DNA of 64,000 nucleotides from Isoperla grammatica (GCA_945910005.1 OX246743.1:43806736-43870735); one strand, 5' to 3'; counted from the first letter of the stretch, positions 12,179 through 49,436 are shown. The notes: generated by a model from the letters alone, not told the origin. A program made the numbers and translations.

Positions 12179-13450
12179 AAGTATTCGAAGCTACGACGTT
12201 ACTACGTACGCTATGCCAGACGATGGAAATACGCTCGCTTACACTGGTAAATAACTTACTGCTCTCAATGTATGCATGTATGAATCTCATTGTATCTCTA
12301 TTCATTCTTAGTGTAATTGTAACTCCAAATATAGATAGATTTCCAAAGAGAGGCTTTCATTGGATTTAAAAAATATCCTAGAATATGATGATGTTAAAAA
12401 AAACAAAAATTGAAAAAAATTGTTGAAGCCATTTTTTTTTTCTAAGTCCAAAAAATGAGTTTTAACATATGGTCTTTTTAAAATTGCATTTCATAGATCT
12501 TGACCCCGTGATCGCGAAACTGTAAACAGTTTTTGGCGGAAACCAATGGTTTGTCTGTAAAAAAAATAATGAATATTCACTTCGATTCTTCATTGTAATT
12601 GTAACTCCAAATATGGATGGATTTACGAACTGATGGTCTGACAGGATGCAAAAAGTATTAAATAATGCGATCCGATCATAAAAACTACAAAAAGTGAAAA
12701 AAAATATTTTTAGCCGTTTTGTAACCAAGGCTGTCTTCTCAAATTTTCAATTTTAACACTTTGTCTATTTATGATCGCATTCAATAGATGTTGACCTCGT
12801 GAACGCGAAACTGTAAACCGTTGCGGAAACGAACAGTTTGGCTGTAAAAAATTAATCTTTATTCAACTAGATTCCTTCTTATTGTAATTGTAGGTCCAAA
12901 TATAGATGGATTTACAAACTGAGGGTCTCTCTGGATTCAAAAAGTATCCAAGAATGCGATCTGATCATAGAAACTCTGAAAATAACACACATTTTTTGAA
13001 GCCGTTTTTTATATGAACTATATGTCCAAAATCCAATTTTCACATTTCATCTTTTAAAAATTGCATTTAATCGATCTTGAGTACGTGAATGCGAAACCGC
13101 GCACAGTTTTTGCAACAACGTGCTGTTTGACTGTTAAAAAATAAACTGTGCCTAAATCGTCCCCCCTCGCATTTATATCTTATTGGTTAGTGATTGGGTT
13201 TGAAAGTGATACACAAAATCCTATACCAAGCTCAAAATTGTGTATTTTAATGTGTATGCGTCTCTCGCGTCTATGTTAGACGTTTATAAATAAAATGTTT
13301 GTATATAAAAACATAATTATGTTGTTATAAATGTGTGAATAAGTTGGGTAAAAGTGGTGGGTGATGGGTCTCGAAGAACTCCAAACCAGCAGCGTGCTCT
13401 GCGACGACGTCCCATCTGCTGAGAGTATCAATGGTTACGCAGGTACTCAG
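12179..13450. repeat. Decayed relatives of the 1.66-kb unit; about 285-bp monomers
   Basis: The segment AACTCCAAATATAGAT.GATTT recurs at about 12321, 12603 and 12890 (282- and 289-bp steps). Each copy is followed by a G.GAACGCGAAACTGTAAAC.GTT motif near 12510, 12805 and 13085. Both motifs also occur once per 1.66-kb unit. Near 13360-13440 another worn tRNA-like head is visible (GGGTCTCGAAGAACTCC). This looks like an older array edge. Confidence 0.65.
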
Positions 13451-13569
13451 CACGTCCCTGAGTGGGGGGGTCACTTGCCTGCCCCCTCTCCCGTTGTTGC
13501 GCGTCCGGGAAGACGCGCATCGTGACTTCTGGGGTTGGAACTGCGAAGTTGAAATCCACCCGTACGTAG

Positions 13570-16500
13570 CCTGTAGCGTTACACTATGTTGCTAAGTTTG
13601 AATTATAATTTTTTTTAAATTGATGGCTTTACCTTGTGTAATGTTCTTGTTAAACGCAGTTTAAAAATGAGTAAATACTATTTTTTCAGAAATTAGACTA
13701 AAATAATGAACTTATATAATTGCCAGTTCACAAAACTGTGTTATTTAGTGCATTCAAGCTAAAATATAGAACTTATTTCAATATTTATGTTGTTCTTGTT
13801 AATGTGTTTACAAGTAGAAACGTTTATAAATGTAAAATCTCTTTTATAATGTGGAAAAACCTAACATAAATGTACACAATGTTATGGGATTATGGAACAT
13901 CCAATATTGCATGCGACAAGGTTCAACTGTTTTGGTAAGCTACTGGATGATGAGGGTCGGCAATCCACGTATGATATCGGCAATAAATAAAGACACATTT
14001 GGATACAACAAGTTTTTTATTATATCATCATTCAATAATAAACAGTAAAAATTACATTCTATCACAGCACTAAACAATAATCTGATTAATCTCATTCAAA
14101 TGACACAAATTGAGCTGTCCTAAATAAGATGACAATCGTTGATGAAACTGTATTAAAATATTATGAGTATACATTGTCCTTTGAGCTGGAACACTTTAGT
14201 AACATCGATAAAACCAGTAGCTCACAACTCGCATGCAATAAAACGATAAAACCGTGTTTACCCTTAACGTCTCAACGTACGTCACATAATACTGTCAAAC
14301 AGGTAGGTGAGTAACACAAAACTAGGCTCACATGGGAGCTAATGTTAACATGTCTTACAATCAGAATCATTGATTACAGAGGTAGGAATGAACTAAGGGG
14401 TGGGGGGGGACAATCCAGATCAATCAAACAATTGAATTATTCTGGTTTACACCACGTCGTAATTCTTAAATGTTAAAGCGAGTACAATAATTAATTCTAG
14501 TGTGGAAAACACAGGCCGGTGCAATATATAGGCTAGAACAACTACCCGTACGTAAAGTTGCGTAGATGCGAGCGAGAGTCGACGAACAATTTTCAAAAGA
14601 GTATTAAACTGCAAAGTTAGATTAAGCTGAACTATTAGCAGGAGTGCTTAAACAATCTGTATCCTACCTGTACTGGAACTTTTCTTGCATTTTACATGGA
14701 GGTCTCCAATCGAGCATGTTCCCTATTTGTCCTAATTATGCACATTAGCATCCCCAACATGTTACATTCTTTCTATGCCTGGTTAAACATCTCATGGCTA
14801 CCCAGTACCTACGTAACAATCCAAACAATATCCTTCACATTAATTATTTGTTCATAATACAATTTTCAATAAAAATCGAGTAATTATTTCCAGTGTTAAA
14901 ATTTTTACATCTTACAAAGTATTAATAATAAAGGTAACAAAATTTCAATTTTGTTTTACACAAACATAACTAAAACCTTTTTCTTGTTATATATAAAAAT
15001 ACCTATTTACATGAAAATTACTGTTTACGTTCTTTGATAACCTCCTTCCTTGTCGAGGAAAAGGATTTCTTCTTCTCTGATTGAGAATGAAGGACATCCA
15101 GTGGAAACCGTATTTATTTGTCGACAGAAAACCGATCCAATACAAGGCCCGGGCAGAAAAAAATTCTATTTGAACTATTCTATCATATGTACATAATAAT
15201 ATGTTTGCCCTATGTAGCCCACTCATGTTTCAAATCCAACAAATTACACCTGACAATGTCTATGCCACATTTACACAAACAAACAATGTTGATACAGTAG
15301 TATCAAGTACAGTAGTATTAGTAAACAAGTGTAGAAGAAATTTCGAATGTCTGAAAAGACACGGATACAAAACGGACAGCTTAAATGTGCAATGAGCAAT
15401 CCCACTAACCGACAATGTTCTTACATTATCTTCCTTGTATTGAAAGTGTTGGCTACCTCCTCACATAATATTGATTAGTTGAACCCGGTAACTTTAAAGA
15501 TACACAACGAACGAAAACGTTTGATATTTTTACGTAGCGAATGCCAATCGATGAAATATTACACAAATAAAAGCACTGTGTTTTCATTTCAAGTACAAAA
15601 TGGGGAACGTCTTTAATTATTTATACTGTAAAAGAATGACATTCCTATTTGCATGCCATAAAGGAAAATATACACATCAACACAATACACATACATAATT
15701 TAAAATTGATACCATCAGATATAATATTCACAATAGAACCATGAGGACTGTAACATTTATGTAATTGTATAAAGTACCGTCTGAGATATTACCTACCATT
15801 AAAAATAGATCAACATGGTTTATAGAAACTTGGGATTAGGTCATGTATCTCCTACATAATACAGTGAACACTTTTCATCAGTGTCTACATTGTTTATAAA
15901 TGTTACACGTGAGATATATGTAAAATATGGAAAATTAAGTGTATGAGAAAAACAAATAACATATATTAAAATGTACTATATATATATGTGTATTCACTCT
16001 GTCATGGGATTTCATATTTTACAATATGCCTAATAAATATATACTTTTCGTAATGGTCGGTTAGCAAACGTGAATTCGTGACGTGGTAAGCTTGCTAGTG
16101 GCATCAGCGTGGATGGACTGAGATGGCTTAGTGTATCGTCCAAGATTGTCTCCCATTCTTCAACTGATGCGTCATTGATAACGCAGTGGACGTGCTTATT
16201 AAATAAATACAGCCCAGCTCACTTATAACAAACTTCAACGGAGCTGATTTTTATTTTATTAAAAAGGAACTTTGTGAAAAGGGAACCAGTTTACATGTAT
16301 TTTGGCTTAAGATGAATCAAAACTACTTTCTTAAATACAGAACTTTGTTATTTGCCCAAAAAGTTAAATAAATACACCGTAATTAATTTCAACCCGATAG
16401 CAATGAAACAATGCTAATGTTGTCGTTAAAAAAATCAATATTTCTAACGTTTGTAAAGTTTACGTGAAAAAAATTGTTTGAATGATCTGGGTGAAAACAA

Positions 16501-19500
16501 AAATTGATGTCCAACTTTAATGTTTGTTAAAAGTGGGCTGGACTTAAAAAAAAATAATTGGGCATACCTAAGTTTTACATTTGGGCATGTTAAATTATCT
16601 ATATCATGCCCAGTCGGGCACGTGGTATTCTATACAAATTTTGAGCTTCGTTTTAAATGTTCAGTTGACGATTGGTACAGAGAAACAAATTGAGTAAGCC
16701 TAAATAAATGTTTAACCAAAAATTGAATATATAATTGAGTCTAACAATGATTTTAAAAGCACAGTTTGAAAGCTTGAAATGCGTGTATTCTCATGAGCCC
16801 ATGCTCGTGGGTTGCATTACTGGAAGCTTATACGAATGAAAACAAATACATGGCGAGAGTTGAAGCAAGGCAAACAACTCTTGGTTGTTCAGAGTGGAGG
16901 GAATTTCTTTCTATGCATCAATGCTATTTTCTATAGTTATCTATCAAACATAATTTGGAGAAAAGTTTTCAAAAGTGCATCATGTTTTTCTTTCTTTTGA
17001 TAATATCATTATATTATACATACATATATAACATAAACATTGGTCAGATGTGATATTTTATTAGTGTACTAAACAAAAAATATTTTGTTTTTGTACTACC
17101 AATCGTATCAGGAAAATGAAACAGCCGTTTTATGCCTACTGTTGCCCTACGAACTGACCAATAATAACATAGTATCTTTCGCGACATTAGGTAAACGTGA
17201 GGGATTTTTTACACAGGATTTCCTTACTTCAGTATGTATAGTTATACGTTTTTGGTGTGATCACTAAGAATACCGTACCTCATATCGCACTTGGTATTAA
17301 ATTCCACTTTACCTATTGTAAGAGTTACACATGTGAGCAAAGAAATTGACATCGGTACCATTTCGACCTCATAGTTGAGATGAAAAATAGTTTAGTGTTA
17401 GCTTATTCACTTCTTAATGTTAGCTTATATTTACTCTTACAGTGTAACTAGGTAGTATTATTATTTTTATTATTCAATATGCGCCCGACATTACGTAACT
17501 TGAACTGGACCGGTTGACGTGCGCATGGGGGGGGGGGGGGGGGGGCCTTGCCTAGGCAGTTTGTGTTGGTGACTACGATACGTGATTTTTCACGTGAGAA
17601 AGATTTGTGATTTCTTGTGATGTAGCATTTTTTTTCTCATAATAGAACAATTTACAAATTCATATGACAAAAGAATTCAGATTGTAGGATACTCAAAGTG
17701 TACATCGTCTTATCTTTATGAACTACTTAAGTAGGCCTGTGAACATAACCAACCTGTAGCTCGACAGTCAATACTATCGAGCCTATATTGGTACTGAATG
17801 GGGCAGGTAAATGACAAATTGAATTGACAACAGGAATTAACAACGTACGTTTAAATAAACTACGAATTGGGTCACAATCAACAGCCATAGAGATTTCAGG
17901 GGACTAGAAAGGTTAACCAACAAAAAGCAAAACAAGCATCTATTTTAAATGTCACAGCCTTATTATGAGTAGGCTAAAACTATTATACTTTAGAGATACA
18001 GAAAAATAGGGTGCATTTAAATCAAACTTGGCAAGTTTTGTATATGAGTGTATAGCCATAATCCATTGTTAAAATTTCCCCTGAATTCTTTCCCCCTATG
18101 AAGTTTTCCCATCTATAACACAACATTTTCAACTGTAATATTTCTGTATCTCTTAGCTACCACCAACTTAGCTAAATAATTAAAAACTACCTCCACTTAT
18201 CTGTAAAATATTGCGTCACAAGTACATTCATGAGCAAAACATTAAATCAAATCAAATCAAATCATTGTAGAAAAAAGTGTGGGGCAAACAGAGTATTAAA
18301 TACGTAACAATCTAGTGTTTATGTGCGACAGTTTCAGGTATTTTAGGCTGCTTTTTATGTATAGTCAACTTACATATATATCCTTTAATATTTTTGGCAC
18401 ACAAGAACTTGGTTTATAAGCGCTAAAATAAAAATCATCTTCAAATTAAAACTGTTTTGGAAAATAATTATTGCCAATGTGTGTTGGTATGTTTGTTCTG
18501 TCCCCAACTCCCAGGACATTCTCAAGATTGCAGAACTTCACTTTACAAGCTGACATTTTGTTTCGGTATGACTGAAATGTACAACTAAATACAGTAGGCC
18601 TAATCAGGGTAGTTTGAGATTACCAGTAATAGAAAAACCATTCAAATAAGCTTTGCTATGTACCTTGTTGCAAACGTTCCTTGTTAAGATAGCATTTTAG
18701 ATTGTCTTAAGACTTGAATTCTTTTTTATCTCAATTTTGGTTTCTTTGGTAATTTATTTATTCATATTTATTGTTCTTGTAGCAGTTCTAGAAAATATTG
18801 TACAGTAATATATACTTTTAATTTGTGTGTGGGCTCTTGAATTTCCCTGGGAGTTGCTCTAAGTTGAAACCTACATGAACCACACCACTAACCGCATGCT
18901 AATTTAAGAAAACAGCAAATCAGGCAGCAAAGTAAAAATGAAAACCCAATCAAAATCATTGTGTATGTATGGCAAGGTTCAATGTAGCAGCTACGAGATA
19001 CCTATACTGTAGCGATACGACAGACAAGTCAAGTCTATGAGAGTAGGCCCTAGGATTCAATGCACCAACATCATACGTATTACGATTCAAACGAGGTCAC
19101 AATTATAGCTAGCAAATGTTACGTACAAAAACCGTACTTTGTACGTTACCCCTCTCGCTGCAAGTCGAGTACAGAACAGATACATAAATACGAACTCTAT
19201 AGAAATACATTCCCGTGTATTTACCACATATATAAAGTCGTCTATCAAACGTAAACCAATCGGACAAATTCGCCAACGTTAATAATAATACGTAATTTCG
19301 AAAGTTGTATATTTTTTGCTAAGACTAGTGAGAATGAAGCACGAAAGATGATTGAGCAGTCAGAACACTTTTGCTGGCAGGTCTGCTGGTACAGGGTTGA
19401 ATGGTGTTTCCGTTGGAAGTGCTTCGTGTCGAGCTCAAGTTCCGCTCACCTGAAAACCACAATCTCATTCACCATCTTTTCACATTTACACTACTTATTA

Positions 19501-20060
19501 TTGTATCATTGTTTTATTATTTTATTCTTAGTAGTTATTTTATTTATTGATTAGTAACTGGTACAACCTGACAATATAACCCTACGTGTTACATGTATGA
19601 TATGCAATAAGTATGTCGAGGGTAGGTGAGATGAGAACTCCAACTCTTCTCCCATCTCTTTTTTTATTTTTGATCCTAATTTCTCATTAATGTACATTGC
19701 CTATTGATTCGTTCACAGTTTAAAGAATTGAAAGTCTCTAAAGTCATACTTACCTAAAAATTACTCAAAATCGACAAGACAAAAATATATATCGACTGTC
19801 ATTCTTTAGAATTTTGTAAGAATGCAATTTTTATATTTTTACTGGCTGATCTATCAGAAGTGTTGGATATCCTTTCGACACAAGTGCAAATATGAACATA
19901 AAACGCGTTTGATCTGTAGGAATCAACTCCTGCCAATTGCAAAGTGTGTCCTATCCCTTAAAATTTTAAAGCTTAAAATTAAAAGTTAAATCATGAACGA
20001 AAATCTTCGTCTTTTTCTCATATGTCCACAATTGGCCTATTCGGTCATCATGCGTTGTTG
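13570..20060. other. AT-rich stretch without recognisable genes
   Basis: I see no coding region, no tRNA and no clear transposon here. Notable only are a run of 19 G at 17527-17545, a short AATCA repeat near 18245, and T/A-rich tracts. The FAM135 3' UTR may extend into the right end from the minus strand. Confidence 0.6.
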
Positions 20061-20067
20061 TGTTATA

Positions 20068-20392
20068 CAATATTGTGTAGAGTACATAATGTGAGGAAAG
20101 GATCCAACAGCTTACCTTCGTGTAGTAAGATGACCGATTTGCGAGTTTGAAGTACACATAAAAGACATAATACAAAATATATAACGAGACGTTTCGACCG
20201 AGGTCTTGCTCACTCGAGAGCAAGACCTCGGTCGAAACGTCTCGTTATATTTGTATTATGTCTTTTATGTGTACTTCAAACTCGCAAATCCGTCATCTTA
20301 CTACACGAAAGTAAGTTGTTGGATCCTTTCCTCACATTATATACCATTCCAGCCGATTGGCACCTACTTTCGTAACCAATATTGTGTAGAGT
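20068..20392. mobile_element. Foldback element, copy 1, in FAM135 3' UTR, flanked by 16-bp direct repeats
   Basis: Arms 20086-20211 and 20218-20340 are near-perfect reverse complements separated by only 6 nt. The exact 16-bp direct repeat CAATATTGTGTAGAGT flanks the insertion at 20068-20083 and 20377-20392. The right side carries about 36 extra bp (through TTCCAGCCGATTGGCACC) not mirrored on the left. The element lies just past the FAM135 stop codon, so the transcript would carry a very long hairpin. Confidence 0.85.
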
Positions 20393-20399
20393 GTTTTAG

Positions 20400-44294
<23,895 letters not shown>

Positions 44295-45740
44295 CTGCAA
44301 CAAGAAGGTAGACACACACACACGTCAGCGAGGGTGAAAACTACACTGGGTTAAACATACTGCGGTCTTTGTAAGATTGTAGGATGTCGAACTACCCTGC
44401 TGAATCTCTAATTTTGTTCGATTAAAATGATTTCAAAATTGTCAAAACATATGCCAAATTAAATTAAATTAAAGTCCCCCACTGCAAATCAGTTAAGTTA
44501 CTGAGTGGGTAGACTCTAAATGTGAGTTTATTTAAAATTTATTTTTATTTAATATGAAATGCCCTAGAAAATGTAACAGTCTCTCTAGTAATTGTTTCAT
44601 TGTTGTAATAAATATTTCCGTTTTTCACATTTATACTCATTTATATGTTGTAATTTGTTGTAGAAACACACCTTTCGCAATCCAAATAAGTTAATTTCGA
44701 AAAAAAACGGGAATATTCATTGAAACGAAGAAATATTCGCAAGAAATACCATTTAATGGAATGACATGTTTTTGTTTACTTTTTGATAATTATTTTAAAG
44801 CATGTTAAAGCAACTTTGACGGTATGAATAGCGAGCTTCACAGGGTATGCGATATTAAAAGAAGTAATGACATTGGTGGAGGCGCCGGGTTGTCTCTGGT
44901 CCAGTCTACACACGGTCGGTCCACAAGTACAGTAAACACACTCGTTGTTCCACATGACAACTATAGCTACCGTGCATAAGTGGGTTTACTGTTTAGGTGA
45001 CCCACTTTGGCAGTAAACAAACACAAGGCTGATGGGATTGAGCCCTCGGGCATCCAAATATTCAAATGTACAGGTCTGCAGTAGCAGGTAGAGGTAAGCC
45101 GAGATAGTTTGGACGATACTGCACGTAGTATGCGATAGATACAAAAAATGCATCTCCCGTGTAGAGGGGTAAATCAGGTAAAGCTTAGCACCCATCAGTG
45201 ATTCCTACGAAGAAAACAAAAAAGAATACAAAACAAACCGTAAAAGGTTATGAAGTTATATTCTATGCTACATTTTTTTTACAAAATTATGTAAGAAAAG
45301 TCGGAAAAAAGATGTTCTAGGAACTTAGAAATTACGGACAATGTCGCTGAAAATAAAAATTTCCGTTTTTTTCGTGATTTTCATTAAAAACACGAATCGA
45401 CGTTATTTACCAATTCGATGTTTGACTGTGACTAAATTTGTGAAATAAAATCATTTCCACAATATTTCGGTGTTGTCATCATTTGCGCGAATTTCACGGT
45501 GCTCTACACACAAGATATTCGTGTGTGTGGTTGCACCTAGCTCGAGACTCGGACGCGTACAGAAATAACCGCGCGCAGTAACAGCTTGTTCCGGTACCCC
45601 ACCACAGTTGGCAAGAACACACTCGCACTTTACCATCGCATTATTTAGCAATTAATAACTGTCTCATAGTTTCACTCGTAACACAAACAAACAGAATAAG
45701 CTCCCATATACATAATCTCTATGAATTTACGGACGTGGTA
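44295..45740. other. FAM135 5' intron or flank, no gene seen
   Basis: AT-rich. A TTGGTGGAGG.GCCGGGTTGT motif at 44874 recurs at 62883 and in part at 63760. A minus-strand ORF at 45451-45651 has no recognisable content. Confidence 0.5.
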
Positions 45741-45754
45741 TAGTCCAATTTTTG

Positions 45755-46160
45755 CGACAGGTAGCTTGGCTATTCTTATTCGGTCTAGCTTCAAAATCAA
45801 AGTCTTACAGTGATCGTTCTTCATTAAAGGTAACAACTAACGTAAACATTAGCTACAAGAATACATTGTTAAGTCGCTTATTTTGGGACAGGCTGCGTAG
45901 ATTGGCTATTCTTACAGTGATTGTTCTTCATTGAAGGTAACAACTAACGTAAACATTAGCTACAAGAATATATTATTTTGCGACAGGCTGCGTATAGCTT
46001 GGCTATTCTTATTCGGTCTAGCTTCAAAATCAAAGTCTTACAGTGATCGTTCTTCATTGAAGGTAACAACAGAACGTAAACATTAGCTACATGAATACAG
46101 TCACTTACTTTGGGACAGGCTGCGTATCTTGGCTATTCTTATCATTAGCTACATGAATAC
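45755..46160. repeat. Imperfect tandem repeat of 110-130 bp, about 4 copies
   Basis: TTGGCTATTCTTA, GTTCTTCATTGAAGGTAACA and CGTAAACATTAGCTAC recur at irregular 105-130-bp steps with deletions. It is followed at 46188-46206 by a run of 19 C. Confidence 0.75.
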
Positions 46161-46663
46161 ATTGTTGTCGCTTTAAAGGTTTGCGTGCCCCCCCCCCCCC
46201 CCCCCCAATACACCTCCACTAAGTATAAACAAAACCTATATATTTATTGGATCGTGAGTTCCCCAATCGGCCCCTCTATTCTAGCGACGTTACAGAAAAC
46301 GGTGGAAACAAATCACACATTCGAGGTTCTTCTATAGATTGAATTTCTGACCAATATCCTCTAAAGCGAAGACTCTCTACATAGTCCGTATCCACGTTGA
46401 GTACCGAGCACATAGACTGACTTGCGATCATCTCACTGCTAAACGAAACAAATCCTTGTAGCTATGTATATCTTGTTTGTATCCGTGCACCTTATTTTCA
46501 TCCGGAATTAAACTGTCAGATCAATGTATGCGTCCCGTCCTCCCACTCTGCTAAGCGCGCGGCCCACCCATCACCCACCCGGCTCGTAAAGGCGATGTTA
46601 CCCCTGCTTTGCATCGCATCGCCTACTTCGCTGTCACAGCGGGAAGATGCCAAACTTACTTTA

Positions 46664-47350
46664 TTGTAATTAAGGCCAGTGTAGGACACACAATGACCTC
46701 TTTAGCCTGATGAGTGATGATAATTTAATAATTTTTTCGTAGGAATACCCGTTATAGGGTGCACACCAGCTTTACCTGAGCTTTACCTCTTCAGGTGACT
46801 AACTAGGTTATTAGGGTGTTTGGATAGTTGGGAAAGAATGTCCGAGGGCTGATAGTATGACTCAATCTCAGCATTCGCTTTTACGACTGAGGAAAACCTC
46901 GGAAAAAACCTTCAGTCAGGACTGCCAATCGAACCGGCGACCTCCCGAATTAGAGTCTCGCGTCTTACCGCTGAGCCATCTCTATCGGTCTGATGAGTGA
47001 TGATTGTTGAATGATAATGAGGAAGGGAGGAGAGGAAGCCTGGTACCGACACGTAGCCTACTCCTGTCGAAAAGTACCAAAAGAACCATCGGCTTTACGT
47101 CCCATCCGAAAGGACGGTGTAACTTTGACCAGTCGTATAGGTTCCTCCACTAACCTGCACTGCCGAGCAGTTGACGAGAAGAACGAAGCTGTTATACACA
47201 AGCTTTCGAACCCTCCAATCTGCTCTAACCAACGGTAACTAGTGTTTCAGAGGAGAGTGGTCACCCATCCACCTCCTGACCTAGCCCGAGGTTGATTATC
47301 TTCGGTGTTCGTATGGGAACCGGCTAAGCGACCGCGGCTAGACCGTTGGC
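46664..47350 (-). mobile_element. 5S rRNA-derived SINE, copy 1, interrupted by another SINE
   Basis: Minus strand from 47350: a head matching 5S rRNA (GCCAACGG start, CGAACACCGAAG, then GGTGGATGGGTGACC, the 5S box C), followed by a body shared with the copy at 48132-48537 (TCCGAAAGGACGG region rather than rRNA). It ends near 46664 at TTAATTACAATAAAG. A 268-bp tRNA-headed element is inserted at 46722-46989. No flanking duplication of the outer copy is obvious. Confidence 0.85.
46722..46989 (-). mobile_element. tRNA-derived SINE nested in the 5S SINE
   Basis: The exact 15-bp direct repeat CTGATGAGTGATGAT lies at 46707-46721 and 46990-47004. The element reads on the minus strand from 46989: box A TGGCTCAGCGGTAAG, box B GGTTCGATTGG about 45 nt on, then a body with GGTTTTTTCCGAGGTTTTCC, ending in an A/T-rich tail (AAAAAATTATTAAATT). 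Length is 268 bp. This is the standard layout of a tRNA-headed SINE. Confidence 0.88.
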
Positions 47351-48119
47351 TAATGCTCAACTGTCTTCTTGTAAAACGTTGTCTATATCCGACACGATCA
47401 AGTTTCAATAACAATTATTATTTGTGTCAAATTATTTGTAACTACAAGACGAAGAGAGTTTTTTTTTCAATTTTGTTTACAATTCATACGTCACATCTTT
47501 GCGCGTGGCGGCCATATTTGTGACCAATCTTTGACGTTGCAATGAAGATACAATTGAAGCCAGTTGTGGTAGAAACACAAAAATCCTCAGTTCTTTTAAA
47601 TTTAGCCTGAATTTTTTTCTATATAACATTGGTAAGTGATAATTTGTAAGTTTTTTATTACTTATGTCTAATTTTTGAAATCCAAATCACACTTTCAGTA
47701 AGTTTGAATAATATACAAGATTGGCCGCTGTGGCGTCACGTGGGAACTATGAATGCGCGTGGCTAATAATGCAGTGTACACTTGTTATTTTATTTCACGT
47801 TGTACGGTTGTAGTTTATGAAACATTTACCAATTTTTCGCCCGATCATATTTGACAGGTTATGATGTGTATACAGCCACCACAATGACGTTAAACCACAG
47901 CACAGTAGAGCGATGCTGTCGGAGCTCAAAGGATTACATATTAATCTCAGTGTATACAATACATGCAGTAACAACTTTATAGCGACACACAAAACAAATA
48001 CACAGACGATAAATTGATAATCTATACTATATGGGATGGCTGGAGCCGGTTTACATGTGGCGTTTTGAACACAGTTACACATGGACCCCAACTAACCACA
48101 CAATTGCCCGTGGTCACTC

Positions 48120-48549
48120 TATTGAGCTAGAGCCAACGGTTTAGCCGCGGTCGCTTAGCCGGTTCCCATACGAACACCAAAGTTAAGCAAGCTCTGGCTA
48201 GGTCAGGAGGTGGATGGGTGACCACTCTCCTCTAAAACACTAGTTACCGTTGGTTAAAGCAGATTGGAGGGTTCGAAAGCTTGTGTAACAGCTTCGTTCT
48301 TCTCGTCAACTGCTCGGCAGTCCAGGTTAGTGGAGGAACCTACATGACTGGTCAAAATTACACCGTCCTTTCGGATGGGACGTAAAGCCGATGGTCCCAT
48401 TGGTACTATTCGACATGAGAAGGCTATACGTGACGGTACCAGGCTTCCCTTCCTCCCTTCCTCATTATCATTCATCAGGCTAAAGAGGGCATTGTGCCCT
48501 ACACTGGCCTTAATTACAATAGAATAAATAAATAAAATATTGAGCTAGA
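48120..48549 (+). mobile_element. 5S rRNA-derived SINE, copy 2, full length with 12-bp target duplication
   Basis: The element runs 48132-48537 (406 bp). The head is 5S-like from its first base: GCCAACGG, then CACCAAAGTTAAGCAAGCTC (5S box A region) and GGTGGATGGGTGACC (box C). The body includes TTACACCGTCCTTTCGGATG, and the tail is AATAAATAAATAAAA. The exact repeat TATTGAGCTAGA at 48120-48131 and 48538-48549 marks retroposition. This structure is the SINE3 class, whose Pol III promoter comes from 5S rRNA rather than tRNA. Confidence 0.9.
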
Positions 48550-49430
48550 TGTGCAAGCCATGCTTTATTGTCGTCCAAAATGAGACCATCACGTGCCACA
48601 ACTCGAAGGTGATGAAAACCACAAACAAGGAATAGTACACGATCCACTTCTTGAAACATTTATTTCGCATTTATACGATAATCACTGTCAGTCAAAAGTC
48701 AAAACAAACAACAAATAGCTGTGAAGTGATCACATTAAACAGTAAACACACACGAGAAATGATATCGGTCACAAAACCAAGATAGACAATTACATTTCTT
48801 GTAGTACTGGGGTTGGTTATTGTGCAGTGCATGCCCGCAATATTCCTGTGAAAGGTATCACGTGGTTAACGAAGAGGTCTGATCTGACTCGACATTAATA
48901 AGCCAGTGAGGTGGTGATATGAGATTAATCTAACGCCCGCCTGGCCCCAGTGAGTTGTATTATGTCACGTGCCACTTAGAGCGACCGTACAACACTTCTG
49001 GGACAGACCCTTTGAACTGATCACTACACAAAGACCAACAACCATACAACGACTATGAATAATTAACAGACTTATTACATCAAGTTTTAGATCTACATAA
49101 CAGGGCTATTTTTACCACACATTTAAAACACACACACACAATTTTCTTGTAGATTTTAATATATTTATAAGTTCATGTTACCCACAAATTTTCTTTATAA
49201 GCTCAGTTTGCGATTTTTAATATTTATTAAGTGTATATTTTTAGCATGGAACGAGCAGTACTTTCTTTGCCAAGCTTGGCTTTCTTAAAAAAGCCGTCGT
49301 TGCTAGATACAGGTAATTTTACAAATATTAAACAAAATCCTTGAGGCTAGGATCGGCTATGTATTCAGCCGTAGGAGTAAAACATAAGAAGGCCCAGATA
49401 ACTGTTTCAGATGCAGAATTACCAACGCTA
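48550..49430. other. No gene seen
   Basis: AT-rich stretch with a short CA run near 49130. Nothing recognisable. Confidence 0.5.
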
Positions 49431-49436
49431 TTAAAG

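Noticed and set aside
48132..48240. A genuine 5S rRNA gene
   Set aside because: Only the internal promoter regions resemble 5S. The 3' part is replaced by a SINE body and the copy has a retroposon tail and target duplication.
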